In this document: positions 18,538 through 27,646 of the stretch, one piece after another | Layout of the letters: every line of letters starts with the position of its first letter | Position numbering within the stretch: position 1 is the stretch's first letter | Source: Caloramator quimbayensis | Lineage (GTDB): Bacteria; Bacillota; Clostridia; Clostridiales; Caloramatoraceae | Length of the DNA: 64,000 bases | Assembly (NCBI RefSeq): GCF_900167605.1 | Contig: NZ_FUYH01000001.1 | Span: 62,001-126,000, forward strand | Direction of reading: 5' to 3' | The notes under the pieces: model-generated | Databases searched by the model: none | What the model saw: only the letters and a program-made list of their open reading frames with translations | Told to the model about the DNA's origin: nothing | Position numbers and translations under genes: made by a program

Positions 18538-19287
18538 TTGAAGCAGATACTTGGAAGAATGCGCCGGGCAATACAAGATTTTAATATGATACAGGATAAC
18601 GATAAAATAGCCGTTGGACTTTCAGGAGGTAAAGACAGCGTTCTTTTATTATATGCCTTAAAACAGTACCAAAGGTTTTCTCCTGAAAAGTTTGAGCTAA
18701 GTGCTATTACTGTAAACCTCGGCTTTGATAATTATAACCCAAAAGAGCTTATAGACTTCTGCAAGGAAATAGATGTTCCCTACAATATAGTTGATACACA
18801 AATAGGAAAAATAATCTTTGAAGCAAGGAAAGAGAAAAATCCCTGCTCACTTTGTGCAAATATGAGAAAAGGTGCACTTAACAATGCAGCAAAGGCTATG
18901 GGGTATAATAAGGTAGCCTATGCACATCACAGCGATGATGTTGTAGAAACCTTTTTAATGTCCCTTTTCTTTGAAGGAAGGATTAATACTTTCTCTCCCG
19001 TTGTGCATCTTGATAAGAAGGATATTTATTTAATACGTCCCTTTGTATATGTTGAGGAAATAGATATATATGGAGAAATAAAAAAGCTAAAGCTGCCTAT
19101 AGTTAAAAATCCATGCCCTGCTAACGGAAACACAAACCGTCAATACTTTAAGGACTTTATAAAAAACATGAGGCACGATATACCGGACATAAAAGAAAAC
19201 ATTATGGGAGCAATAAGAAATACCAATCAAATAAATCTTTGGGATAAGGAAAAAATAAGAGATATATGCAGTAGCCAAAATAATTAA
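18538..19287 (+). CDS. TtcA-like tRNA sulfurtransferase (PP-loop ATPase)
   Basis: A PP-loop protein of about 249 aa related to TtcA/TilS, probably thiolating a tRNA base. The ATP pyrophosphatase motif is VGLSGGKDSVLLL (around residue 27). CSLCANMRKGAL carries the CxxC typical of iron-sulfur TtcA-type enzymes, and further cysteines follow in KNPCPANG. The start is unusual: GGCGGTG is correctly spaced for the TTG at 18538, while a GTG at 18529 overlaps that site. It is monocistronic, next to the tRNA genes. The exact substrate (2-thiocytidine or another base) cannot be fixed. Confidence 0.82.
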   Translation: MKQILGRMRRAIQDFNMIQDNDKIAVGLSGGKDSVLLLYALKQYQRFSPEKFELSAITVNLGFDNYNPKELIDFCKEIDVPYNIVDTQIGKIIFEARKEKNPCSLCANMRKGALNNAAKAMGYNKVAYAHHSDDVVETFLMSLFFEGRINTFSPVVHLDKKDIYLIRPFVYVEEIDIYGEIKKLKLPIVKNPCPANGNTNRQYFKDFIKNMRHDIPDIKENIMGAIRNTNQINLWDKEKIRDICSSQNN

Positions 19288-19375
19288 TACTGCAGAAATT
19301 ACCATCCTTTTTGCAGAAAAATCTAGTACGAAAGTTATCTTAATATGAAGCTGATATATCCTAAGATGCACTATT

Positions 19376-19570
19376 TCAATTTAAAGACAGGTTAATTCCC
19401 TTTCCAAAATCATCAAATATATATCCAGTTCCATCAGATATATTATTTTGCTGCACCTCATCTATAGTATTATAGGTTTGAGGTGCATAATCGTTTTTAA
19501 AAGTAGTCATAGCAACAACTGTAATCAGAGTAATTATTACAACTAAAGCGCTGAGAATAGTTCTTTTCAT
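19376..19570 (-). CDS. small hypothetical exported or membrane-anchored protein
   Basis: A 64 aa protein with an N-terminal hydrophobic helix (KRTILSALVVIITLITVVAM) and a polar tail ending in GYIFDDFGKGINLSLN. GGAGG five bases before the ATG at 19570 makes it a credible gene; the longer frame to 19606 has no start signal. It sits between the TtcA-like gene and yyaC. No family recognised. Confidence 0.55.
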   Translation of the reverse strand: MKRTILSALVVIITLITVVAMTTFKNDYAPQTYNTIDEVQQNNISDGTGYIFDDFGKGINLSLN

Positions 19571-19829
19571 ATTTACCTCCTTTTTCCTATAAACAATTCT
19601 AATCAAAAATATATAGGATCTATAAAATTTATCTTCTTTTTGAATTTAACAAATATGAGACTTAAAGAATTCTATCTCAGTTTTTCTTATTTTATTTAAT
19701 AAAGTTCATTTGATATCATATCAGGCTGTCTCAGTTTATAGTATGCCATTTTTTTGCAGACACTATACAATAATTTTAGTAATAAAATGTTCACCCTACA
19801 CTATATATATAAACATGGGGGTGAATTAT

Positions 19830-20375
19830 TTGTTCAATAAAAATGCAGATAGCCTTGGGCTTCGTGTAAATTATCTCGACGATAACGCGTGTATTGCTTT
19901 GGCTGATTATATTTCTCAATTTCTTGAGGAAAAAACCCTTATCCTTTGTATTGGTACCGACAAATGTATCGGTGACTGTCTTGGTCCATTAGTTGGGACT
20001 GCACTTTTAAAAAGCCATTTCCCATACCCTGTAATTGGAACTCTCGATAGTCCTGCTCATGCAATTAATCTTGAATCTGTAATATTTAATATAAAGAAAA
20101 ATTATCCCAAGCATTTTATCATTGCTATAGATGCATGTCTTGGTTACGAAGAGTGCATTGGGGATATTCAGGTTAAATTAGGGCCTGTACATCCAGGGAA
20201 GGGGGTAGGGAAAGCCCTTCCCTATGTAGGCAACATATCGATTGTTGGAATAGTAGACAGCATTGATAACAGCGATTTGTTCACAATCAGAAATACAAGG
20301 CTGAGCTTTATAATGAAAATGTCAGAGGTGATTTCAACAAGCCTTATAATGGCATGCAAAAAAAACAACGGATAG
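19830..20375 (+). CDS. yyaC: YyaC family spore protein (GPR protease-like fold)
   Basis: A 181 aa protein of the YyaC family, related to the germination protease GPR and found in spore formers. Signature pieces are LILCIGTDKCIGDCLGPLVG, GTLDSPAHAINL, AIDACLGY and GPVHPGKGVGKALP. The likely start is the TTG at 19830 with GGGGGTG six bases upstream; the in-frame ATG five codons earlier overlaps that site, and the 40-codon upstream extension looks non-coding. Exact role in sporulation is not established to my knowledge. Confidence 0.85.
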   Translation: MFNKNADSLGLRVNYLDDNACIALADYISQFLEEKTLILCIGTDKCIGDCLGPLVGTALLKSHFPYPVIGTLDSPAHAINLESVIFNIKKNYPKHFIIAIDACLGYEECIGDIQVKLGPVHPGKGVGKALPYVGNISIVGIVDSIDNSDLFTIRNTRLSFIMKMSEVISTSLIMACKKNNG

Positions 20376-20392
20376 CTATGCTATCCGTTTAT
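20364..20392. terminator. bidirectional terminator between yyaC and fabZ
   Basis: A perfect 10 bp stem AACGGATAGC/GCTATCCGTT (20367-20376 / 20380-20389) with a TAT loop. The TAG stop codons of both convergent genes lie in the two arms. Confidence 0.75.
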
Positions 20393-20806
20393 AATTGCAA
20401 ACATGACCTGACCTTCTGCTGCAATTTTTCCCTCAACCTTTGCTAAAACCTTTGCCTTCCCTATGCCTCTTTTCATAGCAACAAGCTCAGCTTCCATATA
20501 AAGGGCATCTCCTGGTACAACCTGCTTTCTGAATCTCATATTTTCAATACCAGCAAGTACTGCAAGTTTACCTTCATTTTCTTTAGAAGACAGCACTGCA
20601 ACTCCTCCAACCTGTGCCATTGCTTCAACAATTAATACTCCTGGCATTATAGGATTCCCCGGAAAATGCCCCTGAAAAAAAGGTTCATTTACTGTAACAT
20701 TTTTTACTCCAACTGCTCTTTTCCCTTCCTCAATTTCTAATATCCTATCTACTAATAAAAAAGGATATCTATGAGGGAGTATCCTTTGTATATCGATGTT
20801 TTCCAT
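20381..20806 (-). CDS. fabZ: 3-hydroxyacyl-ACP dehydratase FabZ
   Basis: Hot-dog fold dehydratase of fatty acid elongation, 141 aa. [10 protein letters not shown], the catalytic His in [12 protein letters not shown] and Glu in LIVEAMAQ are present. GGAGG precedes the ATG. It follows the ECF S component by three bases and ends the mreB-side cluster, a position FabZ also takes in related Clostridia. Confidence 0.96.
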   Translation of the reverse strand: MENIDIQRILPHRYPFLLVDRILEIEEGKRAVGVKNVTVNEPFFQGHFPGNPIMPGVLIVEAMAQVGGVAVLSSKENEGKLAVLAGIENMRFRKQVVPGDALYMEAELVAMKRGIGKAKVLAKVEGKIAAEGQVMFAIING

Positions 20807-20809
20807 ATA

Positions 20810-21349
20810 TTACTCCTCCAATTTTATATTTCTTTTTTTAAGCATTTCAATTAATATTAGAGCTATTGCTCCGCCAACAAGTGCAGTAATTAGTTGAGGA
20901 ATGCCCATCATTACAGCAAGTTTTGATGCAACTTTAGATGGCAGATTTATTTTGAACAAGTATATAAGCTTTAATGCAGAAATATATAAGAATAAGTATT
21001 TTAAAACTGAGCCTAAAAGATAGCCTGATATCTTCCCCCATTTTTTATAATGCCTTAAAACTCCAAAAGCAACAACATATAGTGCGTTGCCAAGTGCAAT
21101 AAAAGGAATAAAAGGTCCCATAGGCTGCGGAAGCTGCCCTAAAATCCACGCTGTCCATGGTGTTAAAACACCTATTGCAACTCCCCACCATATTCCGCAC
21201 ATAAAAGTAGCTATAAGAAGTATTGCATTAATAACAGGGCCTACGATAAATTGGTTAATCGATGGTATATTCCTTCCTATAGTTTGAAATACTATTGCAA
21301 CTGCAAGCAAAAGTCCGCTTCTTATTATGCATTTAACATCATCCTTCAT
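20810..21349 (-). CDS. ECF transporter S component (substrate unknown)
   Basis: A 179 aa integral membrane protein with five to six predicted helices. It has the S-component pattern ending a loop in PFIPFIALGNALYVV before a conserved helix. Such proteins bind a vitamin or micronutrient and work with a shared EcfA/EcfT module, which is not encoded here. The ATG at 21349 has GGGGTGGGG just upstream. Substrate cannot be assigned; there is no riboswitch in front of it to help. Confidence 0.75.
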   Translation of the reverse strand: MKDDVKCIIRSGLLLAVAIVFQTIGRNIPSINQFIVGPVINAILLIATFMCGIWWGVAIGVLTPWTAWILGQLPQPMGPFIPFIALGNALYVVAFGVLRHYKKWGKISGYLLGSVLKYLFLYISALKLIYLFKINLPSKVASKLAVMMGIPQLITALVGGAIALILIEMLKKRNIKLEE

Positions 21350-21446
21350 TTCCCCACCCCCAAATTATATTTATTTAATAATAATATATACTAAAATAAA
21401 TTTCAAATGTTTACTTTTTCTTTTCATAAACTATACAACTTATCAG

Positions 21447-21476
21447 GTTAAAAGCTGCCCTGATTAGGGCAGCTTT
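21447..21476 (-). terminator. intrinsic terminator after mreB
   Basis: Perfect 11 bp stem AAAGCTGCCCT/AGGGCAGCTTT (21451-21461 / 21466-21476) with TTTTAACC on the minus-strand side. Confidence 0.8.
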
Positions 21477-21477
21477 A

Positions 21478-22497
21478 TCAATAACCTGCGGCTGTAAGGT
21501 CTTCAAGTTTATCTAAATTTTCTAAGGATTTGCCTGTCCCAAGAGCCACACAGGATACTGCATCATCGGCTACTCTTACCGGAACATGAGTTCTTGATTC
21601 AACAAATTTATCAAGTCCCCAAAGAAGAGATCCTCCTCCTGTCATAACAATTCCCTTTTCACTCACATCAGCTGCAAGCTCTGGAGGAGTTTTCTCAAGA
21701 ACAGAATGTATACACTCTGCTATTGCATTAATAGGCTCTTCAAGAGCAAACCTTATTTCTTCAGAAGAAATTATAATATTTTTAGGAAGTCCGCTTATAA
21801 GGTCTCTTCCCTTGATTTCCATAGAAAGATCTTCATCTCGTTTAAAAGCACATCCTATATTAATTTTAATATCTTCGGCTGTTCTTTCACCTATCATTAT
21901 TTTATGCTGTTTTCTTATATATCTTATTATAGATTCATCAAACTTATCTCCTGCAACCTTCAATGAAGATCTAACAACCATTCCTCCAAGAGATATAACA
22001 GCAACATCGGTAGTACCCCCGCCTATATCAACTATCATGCACCCGCTTGGTTTTGATATATCAAGACCTGCTCCTATAGCAGCTGCAATAGGTTCTTCTA
22101 TAAGATATACCTTTCTTGCACCTGCATTTATTGCTGCATCTCTAACAGCCCTTCTTTCAACCTCTGTAGCCTCACAGGGAATACAAACAACCACTCTCGG
22201 TTTTCCCCACCCTATAGAGCCATAGGCCTTTTTAATGAAATACTTAAGCATCTTTTCAGTAGAATCATAATCTGATATAACTCCATCTCTTAAAGGTCTT
22301 TTCGCTATAATATTGCCGGGAGTTCTCCCTATCATTCTCCTTGCTTCTTCTCCTACAGCAAGTACCTTATTTGTGCTGCTGTCTAAAGCTACAACCGAAG
22401 GTTCTTTAAGTACGATTCCTTTTCCCTTTATAAATACAAGGATAGTTGCAGTTCCTAAATCTATACCTATATCACTATTGATACTAAACAATCCCAT
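21478..22497 (-). CDS. MreB/Mbl actin-like cell-shape protein
   Basis: Actin-fold filament protein of 339 aa that guides lateral wall synthesis. Phosphate and nucleotide loops are visible as IGIDLGTATI, MIVDIGGGTTDVAVIS and GIVMTGGGSLLWGLDKF. The position next to spoIIID, away from mreC/mreD, is that of the Mbl/MreBH-type paralogue in Firmicutes, so it need not be the main MreB. AGGGAGTG lies upstream of the ATG. Confidence 0.93.
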   Translation of the reverse strand: MGLFSINSDIGIDLGTATILVFIKGKGIVLKEPSVVALDSSTNKVLAVGEEARRMIGRTPGNIIAKRPLRDGVISDYDSTEKMLKYFIKKAYGSIGWGKPRVVVCIPCEATEVERRAVRDAAINAGARKVYLIEEPIAAAIGAGLDISKPSGCMIVDIGGGTTDVAVISLGGMVVRSSLKVAGDKFDESIIRYIRKQHKIMIGERTAEDIKINIGCAFKRDEDLSMEIKGRDLISGLPKNIIISSEEIRFALEEPINAIAECIHSVLEKTPPELAADVSEKGIVMTGGGSLLWGLDKFVESRTHVPVRVADDAVSCVALGTGKSLENLDKLEDLTAAGY

Positions 22498-22598
22498 AAT
22501 TTCACTCCCTACTCACGCATAATACAATAATTACTTCTATATAAATCGCCAAAATCCTTCTTTATTTTTAGGATATTTTAGCAGGGAGCAATTATTTT

Positions 22599-22853
22599 TC
22601 ATGCATTGGCAGATTTATACTTCATTTTCGTTGCTCTACCGCCTCTCAAATGCCTTTCGGCTTTATTGATATCAAGAATTTTCTTTGCTTCCTTTGCAAT
22701 TTGAGGGTTTATTTTAGGCAGCCTTTCTGTTATATCCTTGTGTATAGTACTTTTACTTACTCCAAACATTTTAGCAGCTTTTCTTATAGTAGACTTTGAA
22801 TCGATTATATAGTTAGCTACTTCAAGTACCCTTTCCTCAATATAGTCCTTCAA
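22599..22853 (-). CDS. spoIIID: sporulation transcription factor SpoIIID
   Basis: An 84 aa DNA-binding protein that modulates the sigma-E regulon in the mother cell. The helix-turn-helix reads AKMFGVSKSTIHKDITERLP, and the basic C-terminal part HLRGGRATKMKY is characteristic. The start is TTG at 22853 with GAAGGAGG eight bases upstream; the apparent in-frame extension covers that site. It lies between spoIIQ and mreB in the usual clostridial order. Confidence 0.96.
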   Translation of the reverse strand: MKDYIEERVLEVANYIIDSKSTIRKAAKMFGVSKSTIHKDITERLPKINPQIAKEAKKILDINKAERHLRGGRATKMKYKSANA

Positions 22854-22934
22854 TTGGTGTACCTCCTTCAAATGCTTCTTTTAAAATAATATGTTGATAT
22901 GAAGCCATTTATAATATAAATTAGTAGAATAATT

Positions 22935-22980
22935 CAAAAAAAGAGTGCTTGACAAACTTCCCATAGGGCAAGTCTGCAAG
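22935..22980 (-). terminator. intrinsic terminator after spoIIQ
   Basis: On the minus strand CTTGCAGACTTGCCC pairs imperfectly with GGGAAGTTTGTCAAG and is followed by CTCTTTTTTTG, lying 21 bases past the spoIIQ stop. Confidence 0.75.
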
Positions 22981-23000
22981 CCTCCTGTATTTTTAGATAA

Positions 23001-23807
23001 TCAGTGCAAAAAATCCTGTGGATCAACTGTTATATAATCTTTGCCAGATTTTTTTAGTACAACAAAATGCAGGTGGCTTCCCTCTACAGCAACCGATTCC
23101 CTGACAGCTGTATCACCAACAACTCCAATTACTTGACCCTTTTTTACCGTATCGCCCTTTTTAACTTTTACATCGCTGTCGAGGTTGCAGTATACTGTTC
23201 TAAGCCCATTTTCATGATCAATTATTACTTTTAAACCATATCCTGCTTTAATGCCCGGTATCAGCGTATTATCATCTAAAACGTCAACAACTTTTCCATT
23301 TGCAGATGCTTTTACTTCACATCCAAGGTCACAGGCTATATCGACACCCTCATGAGTTTCCCATTGCTGCATCGTATTTGAGAATTGAAGATTTTCTTTA
23401 TCAAACTTTTTCACTATCTCTCCAGCAACTGGCATATCCAATTTTAAAGATATTGAAGATGCAACAGTTTTACTTGGAGCACTCTTATTATTAGTTGTTC
23501 CTTTATCCGATGCAGTTTTTTCTGTAGTATTTTTTTCTACAGTTGTTACTTTTTTATCCTCCTGTTTTAATACCGGTGTTTCATTAACTTTTTTGTCTTC
23601 TTCAACAAATTGGGGCTGTGATGTATCAGGCTGCTGCATCTGCTGCTGCTTTTGAGATTCCGCACTCTTTCTTGCAGTTGAACCGTTATTTTTTGATATG
23701 TACACTGCAGTTACGGCAACGATGCAAAGACATACGAATAAGACAACGTAAAAACCCTCTCGGTCAAAGATTTTTGATGATTTCTTAAACATGTTTTTAA
23801 TTCCCAT
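23001..23807 (-). CDS. spoIIQ: SpoIIQ-like M23 peptidase-domain protein
   Basis: Forespore membrane protein of 268 aa that with SpoIIIAH bridges the intermembrane space during engulfment. One transmembrane helix (about residues 19-37) is followed by a low-complexity Lys/Gln/Thr linker and a LytM/M23 domain. The zinc ligands are kept (HEGVDI and SHLHFVV), unlike the degenerate Bacillus subtilis SpoIIQ, so it may be a real endopeptidase. Assignment rests on domain layout plus its place between spoIID and spoIIID. GGAGGTG precedes the ATG. Confidence 0.88.
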   Translation of the reverse strand: MGIKNMFKKSSKIFDREGFYVVLFVCLCIVAVTAVYISKNNGSTARKSAESQKQQQMQQPDTSQPQFVEEDKKVNETPVLKQEDKKVTTVEKNTTEKTASDKGTTNNKSAPSKTVASSISLKLDMPVAGEIVKKFDKENLQFSNTMQQWETHEGVDIACDLGCEVKASANGKVVDVLDDNTLIPGIKAGYGLKVIIDHENGLRTVYCNLDSDVKVKKGDTVKKGQVIGVVGDTAVRESVAVEGSHLHFVVLKKSGKDYITVDPQDFLH

Positions 23808-23883
23808 ATAGGCACCTCCATTATATAGTTTGTCCAGATTATGGAATATAATACATGGATATTAAAAAAATTTTTTGATAGAA

Positions 23884-23913
23884 AAAATAAAGCATCTTAC
23901 ATATGTAAGATGC
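23884..23913 (-). terminator. intrinsic terminator after spoIID
   Basis: GCATCTTACATATGTAAGATGC (23892-23913) is a perfect palindrome followed on the minus strand by TTTATTTTTTC. Confidence 0.85.
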
Positions 23914-23922
23914 CCAATTTTA

Positions 23923-24975
23923 TTAATTTTTATTCTTTAAAATATCATTAATGTTTATTATTTCAATTCCAGTATAATAGTGTTTTAAAATCTCATCATA
24001 CTTTTTACCCCTCTTCCCCATCTCATTTGCTCCCCATTGGCTCATGCCAACTCCATGTCCATAACCTTTAACATTAAATGTAATATTTTTAGAATCGATT
24101 GAAATAGAAAAATTGGCTGAGTTCAATCCCATTGCCCATCTTATATCAACTCCGCTGAAGGTTTTGTCTCCAGCCTTTAAAGTCTTTACCCTTCCCCCTT
24201 CTGTATATTCTATTATTTTTACTTGGGACGATAGGTTTGTATTACTTATTTTAGTTTTTGAATTCAGCTGTTTTATTCTATTTATAAACTCTTCCCTTTT
24301 CATTACAACCTTTGTCTGAAAGCTTGGGGCTTCTTCTTCATTAGGGCTGTCAACACTGATAAGATAAGGAACCTGATATCCAAAAACATTTACACAATTT
24401 TCCGTTTTACCTCCGCTTGTAGAATGAAATAATATGCTTTTTGCAAGTTCTCCCTTATAAGCTAAAACAATATCCTTTGTATCATCAACAGCTTTCGTTA
24501 TTTTATCCCAGTTAGCTTTAGCATCATCAGGATTCCAGTTTTTAAATCTCTCTTCTTTAGACATCCATGCCTGACAGTGAACACCGCTGCAAACATCTGC
24601 ACCGGGATGCTTTGTACAGCCGGTACCATTATTTACAATCATATGTGAGTAGGCAAATGTTCTTGCTGCAACAGCCTGTGCTTTTAAGGCTTCTTCATTA
24701 AACGAAACAGGCATTTCCGCTGCAACAACACCTTTTAAATATTCCTCCATGTACATTTCAACTATTTTTTTTTGGTCCTCAACATATACTTTTATTTTAG
24801 GCCCTCCACTTTCCTGCGTATATTGTGTTTGCTGCGGAAGACTTTCTATGTAACTTGAAAATCTGTTTATTATACCTGGTATTTTGATACCGTTATCTAC
24901 TCCTCCAAGTATAATTACAGGAATTATTATCATTAAAAATATAACAAGAATAACATAGTACCCTATCTTTCTCAT
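23923..24975 (-). CDS. spoIID: stage II sporulation protein D (SpoIID)
   Basis: Membrane-anchored lytic transglycosylase of 350 aa needed for septal peptidoglycan hydrolysis during engulfment. There is one N-terminal transmembrane helix, then the SpoIID core with YLKGVVAAEMP (catalytic Glu), KAQAVAARTFAYSH, FHSTSGGKTENCVN and the C-terminal GYGHGVGMSQWGANEMG. GGGGGAG precedes the ATG. In many Clostridia it directly follows murA; here a signalling block and a terminator separate them. Confidence 0.96.
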   Translation of the reverse strand: MRKIGYYVILVIFLMIIIPVIILGGVDNGIKIPGIINRFSSYIESLPQQTQYTQESGGPKIKVYVEDQKKIVEMYMEEYLKGVVAAEMPVSFNEEALKAQAVAARTFAYSHMIVNNGTGCTKHPGADVCSGVHCQAWMSKEERFKNWNPDDAKANWDKITKAVDDTKDIVLAYKGELAKSILFHSTSGGKTENCVNVFGYQVPYLISVDSPNEEEAPSFQTKVVMKREEFINRIKQLNSKTKISNTNLSSQVKIIEYTEGGRVKTLKAGDKTFSGVDIRWAMGLNSANFSISIDSKNITFNVKGYGHGVGMSQWGANEMGKRGKKYDEILKHYYTGIEIININDILKNKN

Positions 24976-25040
24976 TCAACTCCCCCTTTATAGCGAAGGA
25001 CAACTCCCTATAGAATTTTATTATAGAAAAAATAAAAGTA

Positions 25041-25083
25041 TGCAAAAAATTTGCAGCTGATAATTACCAGCTGCAAATTTTTT
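25041..25083 (-). terminator. intrinsic terminator after the hemerythrin gene
   Basis: AAAAATTTGCAGCTG/CAGCTGCAAATTTTT stem (about 25045-25059 / 25068-25083) followed by TTTTTTG on the minus strand. Confidence 0.85.
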
Positions 25084-25480
25084 ATAGGTTATCCTGAGTT
25101 ATAAGTTTATCCTTTTCTATTATATGGCTAACAAGCCAGTCAACTATAAAATTCACAATATCTAAAAGATATTTTTCCTGATTCAAATCAACCTTCTCTA
25201 AATCTATACTTTTTACTTTATTTATAAAATCATCATGTTCAACCTTGTGGGAGAGAAATTTTTTATATTTTAAATTCGTCATAAGTTCTTCTTCGTCCCT
25301 AAAATGCAAAACAGTATATCCCTTAAGCTCATCTAATATCTCAGCAATTTTATCATACTTATCAGTATAAAATTGATTTTCTAATACATCATAGGCTTTA
25401 TTTGCAATTTCAACTAAATGCCTATGCTGATTATCAATATGCTCAACTCCTATTGAATATTCATCCTTCCACACTATCAT
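25082..25480 (-). CDS. bacteriohemerythrin
   Basis: Four-helix non-heme di-iron oxygen-binding protein, 132 aa. The iron ligands follow the family pattern: His in VEHIDNQHRHL, the HFRDEE segment (HxxxE), and HKVEHDDF (HxxxH) and later HIIEKD (HxxxxD). GGAGG precedes the ATG. It is the last gene of an operon with a GGDEF/HD-GYP protein and a chemoreceptor, so oxygen sensing or scavenging tied to behaviour is a reasonable inference. Confidence 0.93.
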   Translation of the reverse strand: MIVWKDEYSIGVEHIDNQHRHLVEIANKAYDVLENQFYTDKYDKIAEILDELKGYTVLHFRDEEELMTNLKYKKFLSHKVEHDDFINKVKSIDLEKVDLNQEKYLLDIVNFIVDWLVSHIIEKDKLITQDNL

Positions 25481-25499
25481 ATCATTTCCTCCTTTATTT

Positions 25500-27593
25500 T
25501 TAGTCTATATTAGAAATTATATCAATAAAAATTTCAGCTATCATAGGATCAAACTGTGTACCGCTGCATCTTTTTATCTCATTTATCGCTTCTTCTTTAG
25601 TTTTTGGTTTATTATAGGGTCTTGTATTTGTCATAGCATCATAGGAATCTACAACGGATAAAATTCTACATTCTATAGGAATATCATCACTTTTTAATCC
25701 TAATGGATATCCCCTTCCATCCCATCTTTCATGGTGTCTTAGAATAAGCTCCGCAATATTTGCTAATTCAGGTATTGCCAATGCTATCCTATATCCTTTT
25801 TCGCTGTGTTTTTTCATTATTTCCCATTCGTCATCATCAAGCTTACCAGGTTTAATTAAAATAGAATCTGGTATGCCTATCTTACCTAAATCATGAACTT
25901 CTGAAAGAAGTAAAAGATTGTTCATCTGCTTAGGATTTAAATATAGTTTTCTTCCAACAATACCGCAAAGCTCTTTAACCCTGTCAGTATGACCCTTAGT
26001 TATAAAATCCTTTTCCCTTAATGTTTCAAGAATCATATCCATCATATTGCTTTTAGAACTTTTAGTATTCAAAAGCTTGTCCCTATACATTTCATCATCT
26101 GCCATCCTTAAAACCTCTAAAAGATTTTTTTCATAAGCTGCCGTTGCAAATCCAAAGGAAATAGACAAGGGAGCATTGCCATTTAAATTTGCGTTATACT
26201 CATAAATCTTTTCTCTCATTCTATTAATAAGAATATCAGCTTCTTTTGCGTCTGTTAACTTTAAAAGTACAGCAAACTCATCTCCTCCAAGCCTTGCAAC
26301 AATGCCTTTATTTTTTATAACCTGATTAAAAATTTCAGAGGATTTAACTATAGCTTTATCTCCAGCCTCATGTCCTAAAGTATCATTAATAATTTTAAGG
26401 CCGTTTAAATCTGCCATAATAATGCTTATAGGGTAATCATCTTTCGTACACTTTTCAATTTCTTTGTAAAAATATGCATTATTGTAAAGCCCTGTAAGAT
26501 AGTCATGAAGGCTCAAAAACTCAAGCCTTTCCTCTGATTCCTTTAACTCCTCAAATTGTGTCTGAAGCTCCTGATCCTGTGCATATATTTCTTCATATAA
26601 AGCTTCAAGCTCTGAATAGCTGTCTGTTAATCTTAGAGTCATATCGTTATAAGCCTCATAAAGTTTTGAAATTTCATCACCATTATCTTTATAAATTAAT
26701 AATTTCATATTTTTAATGTCGCTTTTATTTATTTCATTAATTAAACTCCTAATGGGATTTATTATTGAATTCAAAATAATCCTGCCAAAAACTGATGCTG
26801 TAAATATAATAATAAAACCAAACAGTATAATATAGGATGCACTTTTATAAGCATTTCTTTTTATTTCTTCAACATTTTGTACAGCAACATAATATACTGA
26901 AAAATCCTTTAAAAATTTTATAGCACAAAATTTATCTTTACCTTCATAGTAAAAATATCCTGTATAAATCTTATCACCAATATTATTTTTATTTAAAATA
27001 TCAATAAGTACATTATTTTGAGTAAATGTACCTATTCTATTCTTATCAGGGTGATAAAGAATTATTCCATTTTTATCTGTAGCATAAACATAGCCGCTCT
27101 TTCCTAAATTAAGTTTTTTTAGTAATTGTTCAAAAAATATATTGTTTATTGCAAATAAAATTTCTCCCGATGTATTGCCGCTTTTATATGCTATACTAAT
27201 ACATGGGTATTTATCAAAACTCTTAACTAAACAATTTTCATAATCTAAGCTTAATTTATTAATTTTAATAAAATTCTTTATATCTTCTAATCTACCTTTT
27301 AAAATTGTTCCTTTGCTTTCGTCTAAAACAATAGCATAGCCTATATATTTTAAAATTTTAATATCATCCTTTTCATTACTATCACTGTTTATATAATAAC
27401 TAATATCCTTTATTTCTCCCTTAAGAAAAATATTTATATTATCTCCCTGTAGTGTAGCAAAATTTTCAACTTTATCTTCATTTTCTTTAAGTATGTACTC
27501 AGAAACTTTATAATAGGAAAGTAAAGAAAAAAATATTAAAAAAAGGGTGGGTATTACAAGAATACCTATATACAGCTTAGTTTTTAATTTCAT
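25500..27593 (-). CDS. membrane sensor with Cache, HAMP, GGDEF and HD-GYP domains
   Basis: A 697 aa predicted cyclic-di-GMP enzyme. An N-terminal transmembrane helix (residues ~7-27) and a second at ~250-272 bracket an extracellular dCache-type domain. HAMP and coiled coil follow, then GGDEF (RLGGDEFAVLL intact) and HD-GYP (EVHDLGKIGIPD, HHERWDGRGYPLG intact). No RxxD inhibitory site is seen five residues before GGDEF. It could both make and break c-di-GMP. It lies 53 bases after the chemoreceptor and 19 before the hemerythrin gene. The ribosome site is weak. Confidence 0.92.
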   Translation of the reverse strand: MKLKTKLYIGILVIPTLFLIFFSLLSYYKVSEYILKENEDKVENFATLQGDNINIFLKGEIKDISYYINSDSNEKDDIKILKYIGYAIVLDESKGTILKGRLEDIKNFIKINKLSLDYENCLVKSFDKYPCISIAYKSGNTSGEILFAINNIFFEQLLKKLNLGKSGYVYATDKNGIILYHPDKNRIGTFTQNNVLIDILNKNNIGDKIYTGYFYYEGKDKFCAIKFLKDFSVYYVAVQNVEEIKRNAYKSASYIILFGFIIIFTASVFGRIILNSIINPIRSLINEINKSDIKNMKLLIYKDNGDEISKLYEAYNDMTLRLTDSYSELEALYEEIYAQDQELQTQFEELKESEERLEFLSLHDYLTGLYNNAYFYKEIEKCTKDDYPISIIMADLNGLKIINDTLGHEAGDKAIVKSSEIFNQVIKNKGIVARLGGDEFAVLLKLTDAKEADILINRMREKIYEYNANLNGNAPLSISFGFATAAYEKNLLEVLRMADDEMYRDKLLNTKSSKSNMMDMILETLREKDFITKGHTDRVKELCGIVGRKLYLNPKQMNNLLLLSEVHDLGKIGIPDSILIKPGKLDDDEWEIMKKHSEKGYRIALAIPELANIAELILRHHERWDGRGYPLGLKSDDIPIECRILSVVDSYDAMTNTRPYNKPKTKEEAINEIKRCSGTQFDPMIAEIFIDIISNID

Positions 27594-27646
27594 ATAATCA
27601 TTCCATTCAAATTATTTTAATTGTTATTATATAAAATTTTTAAAAT

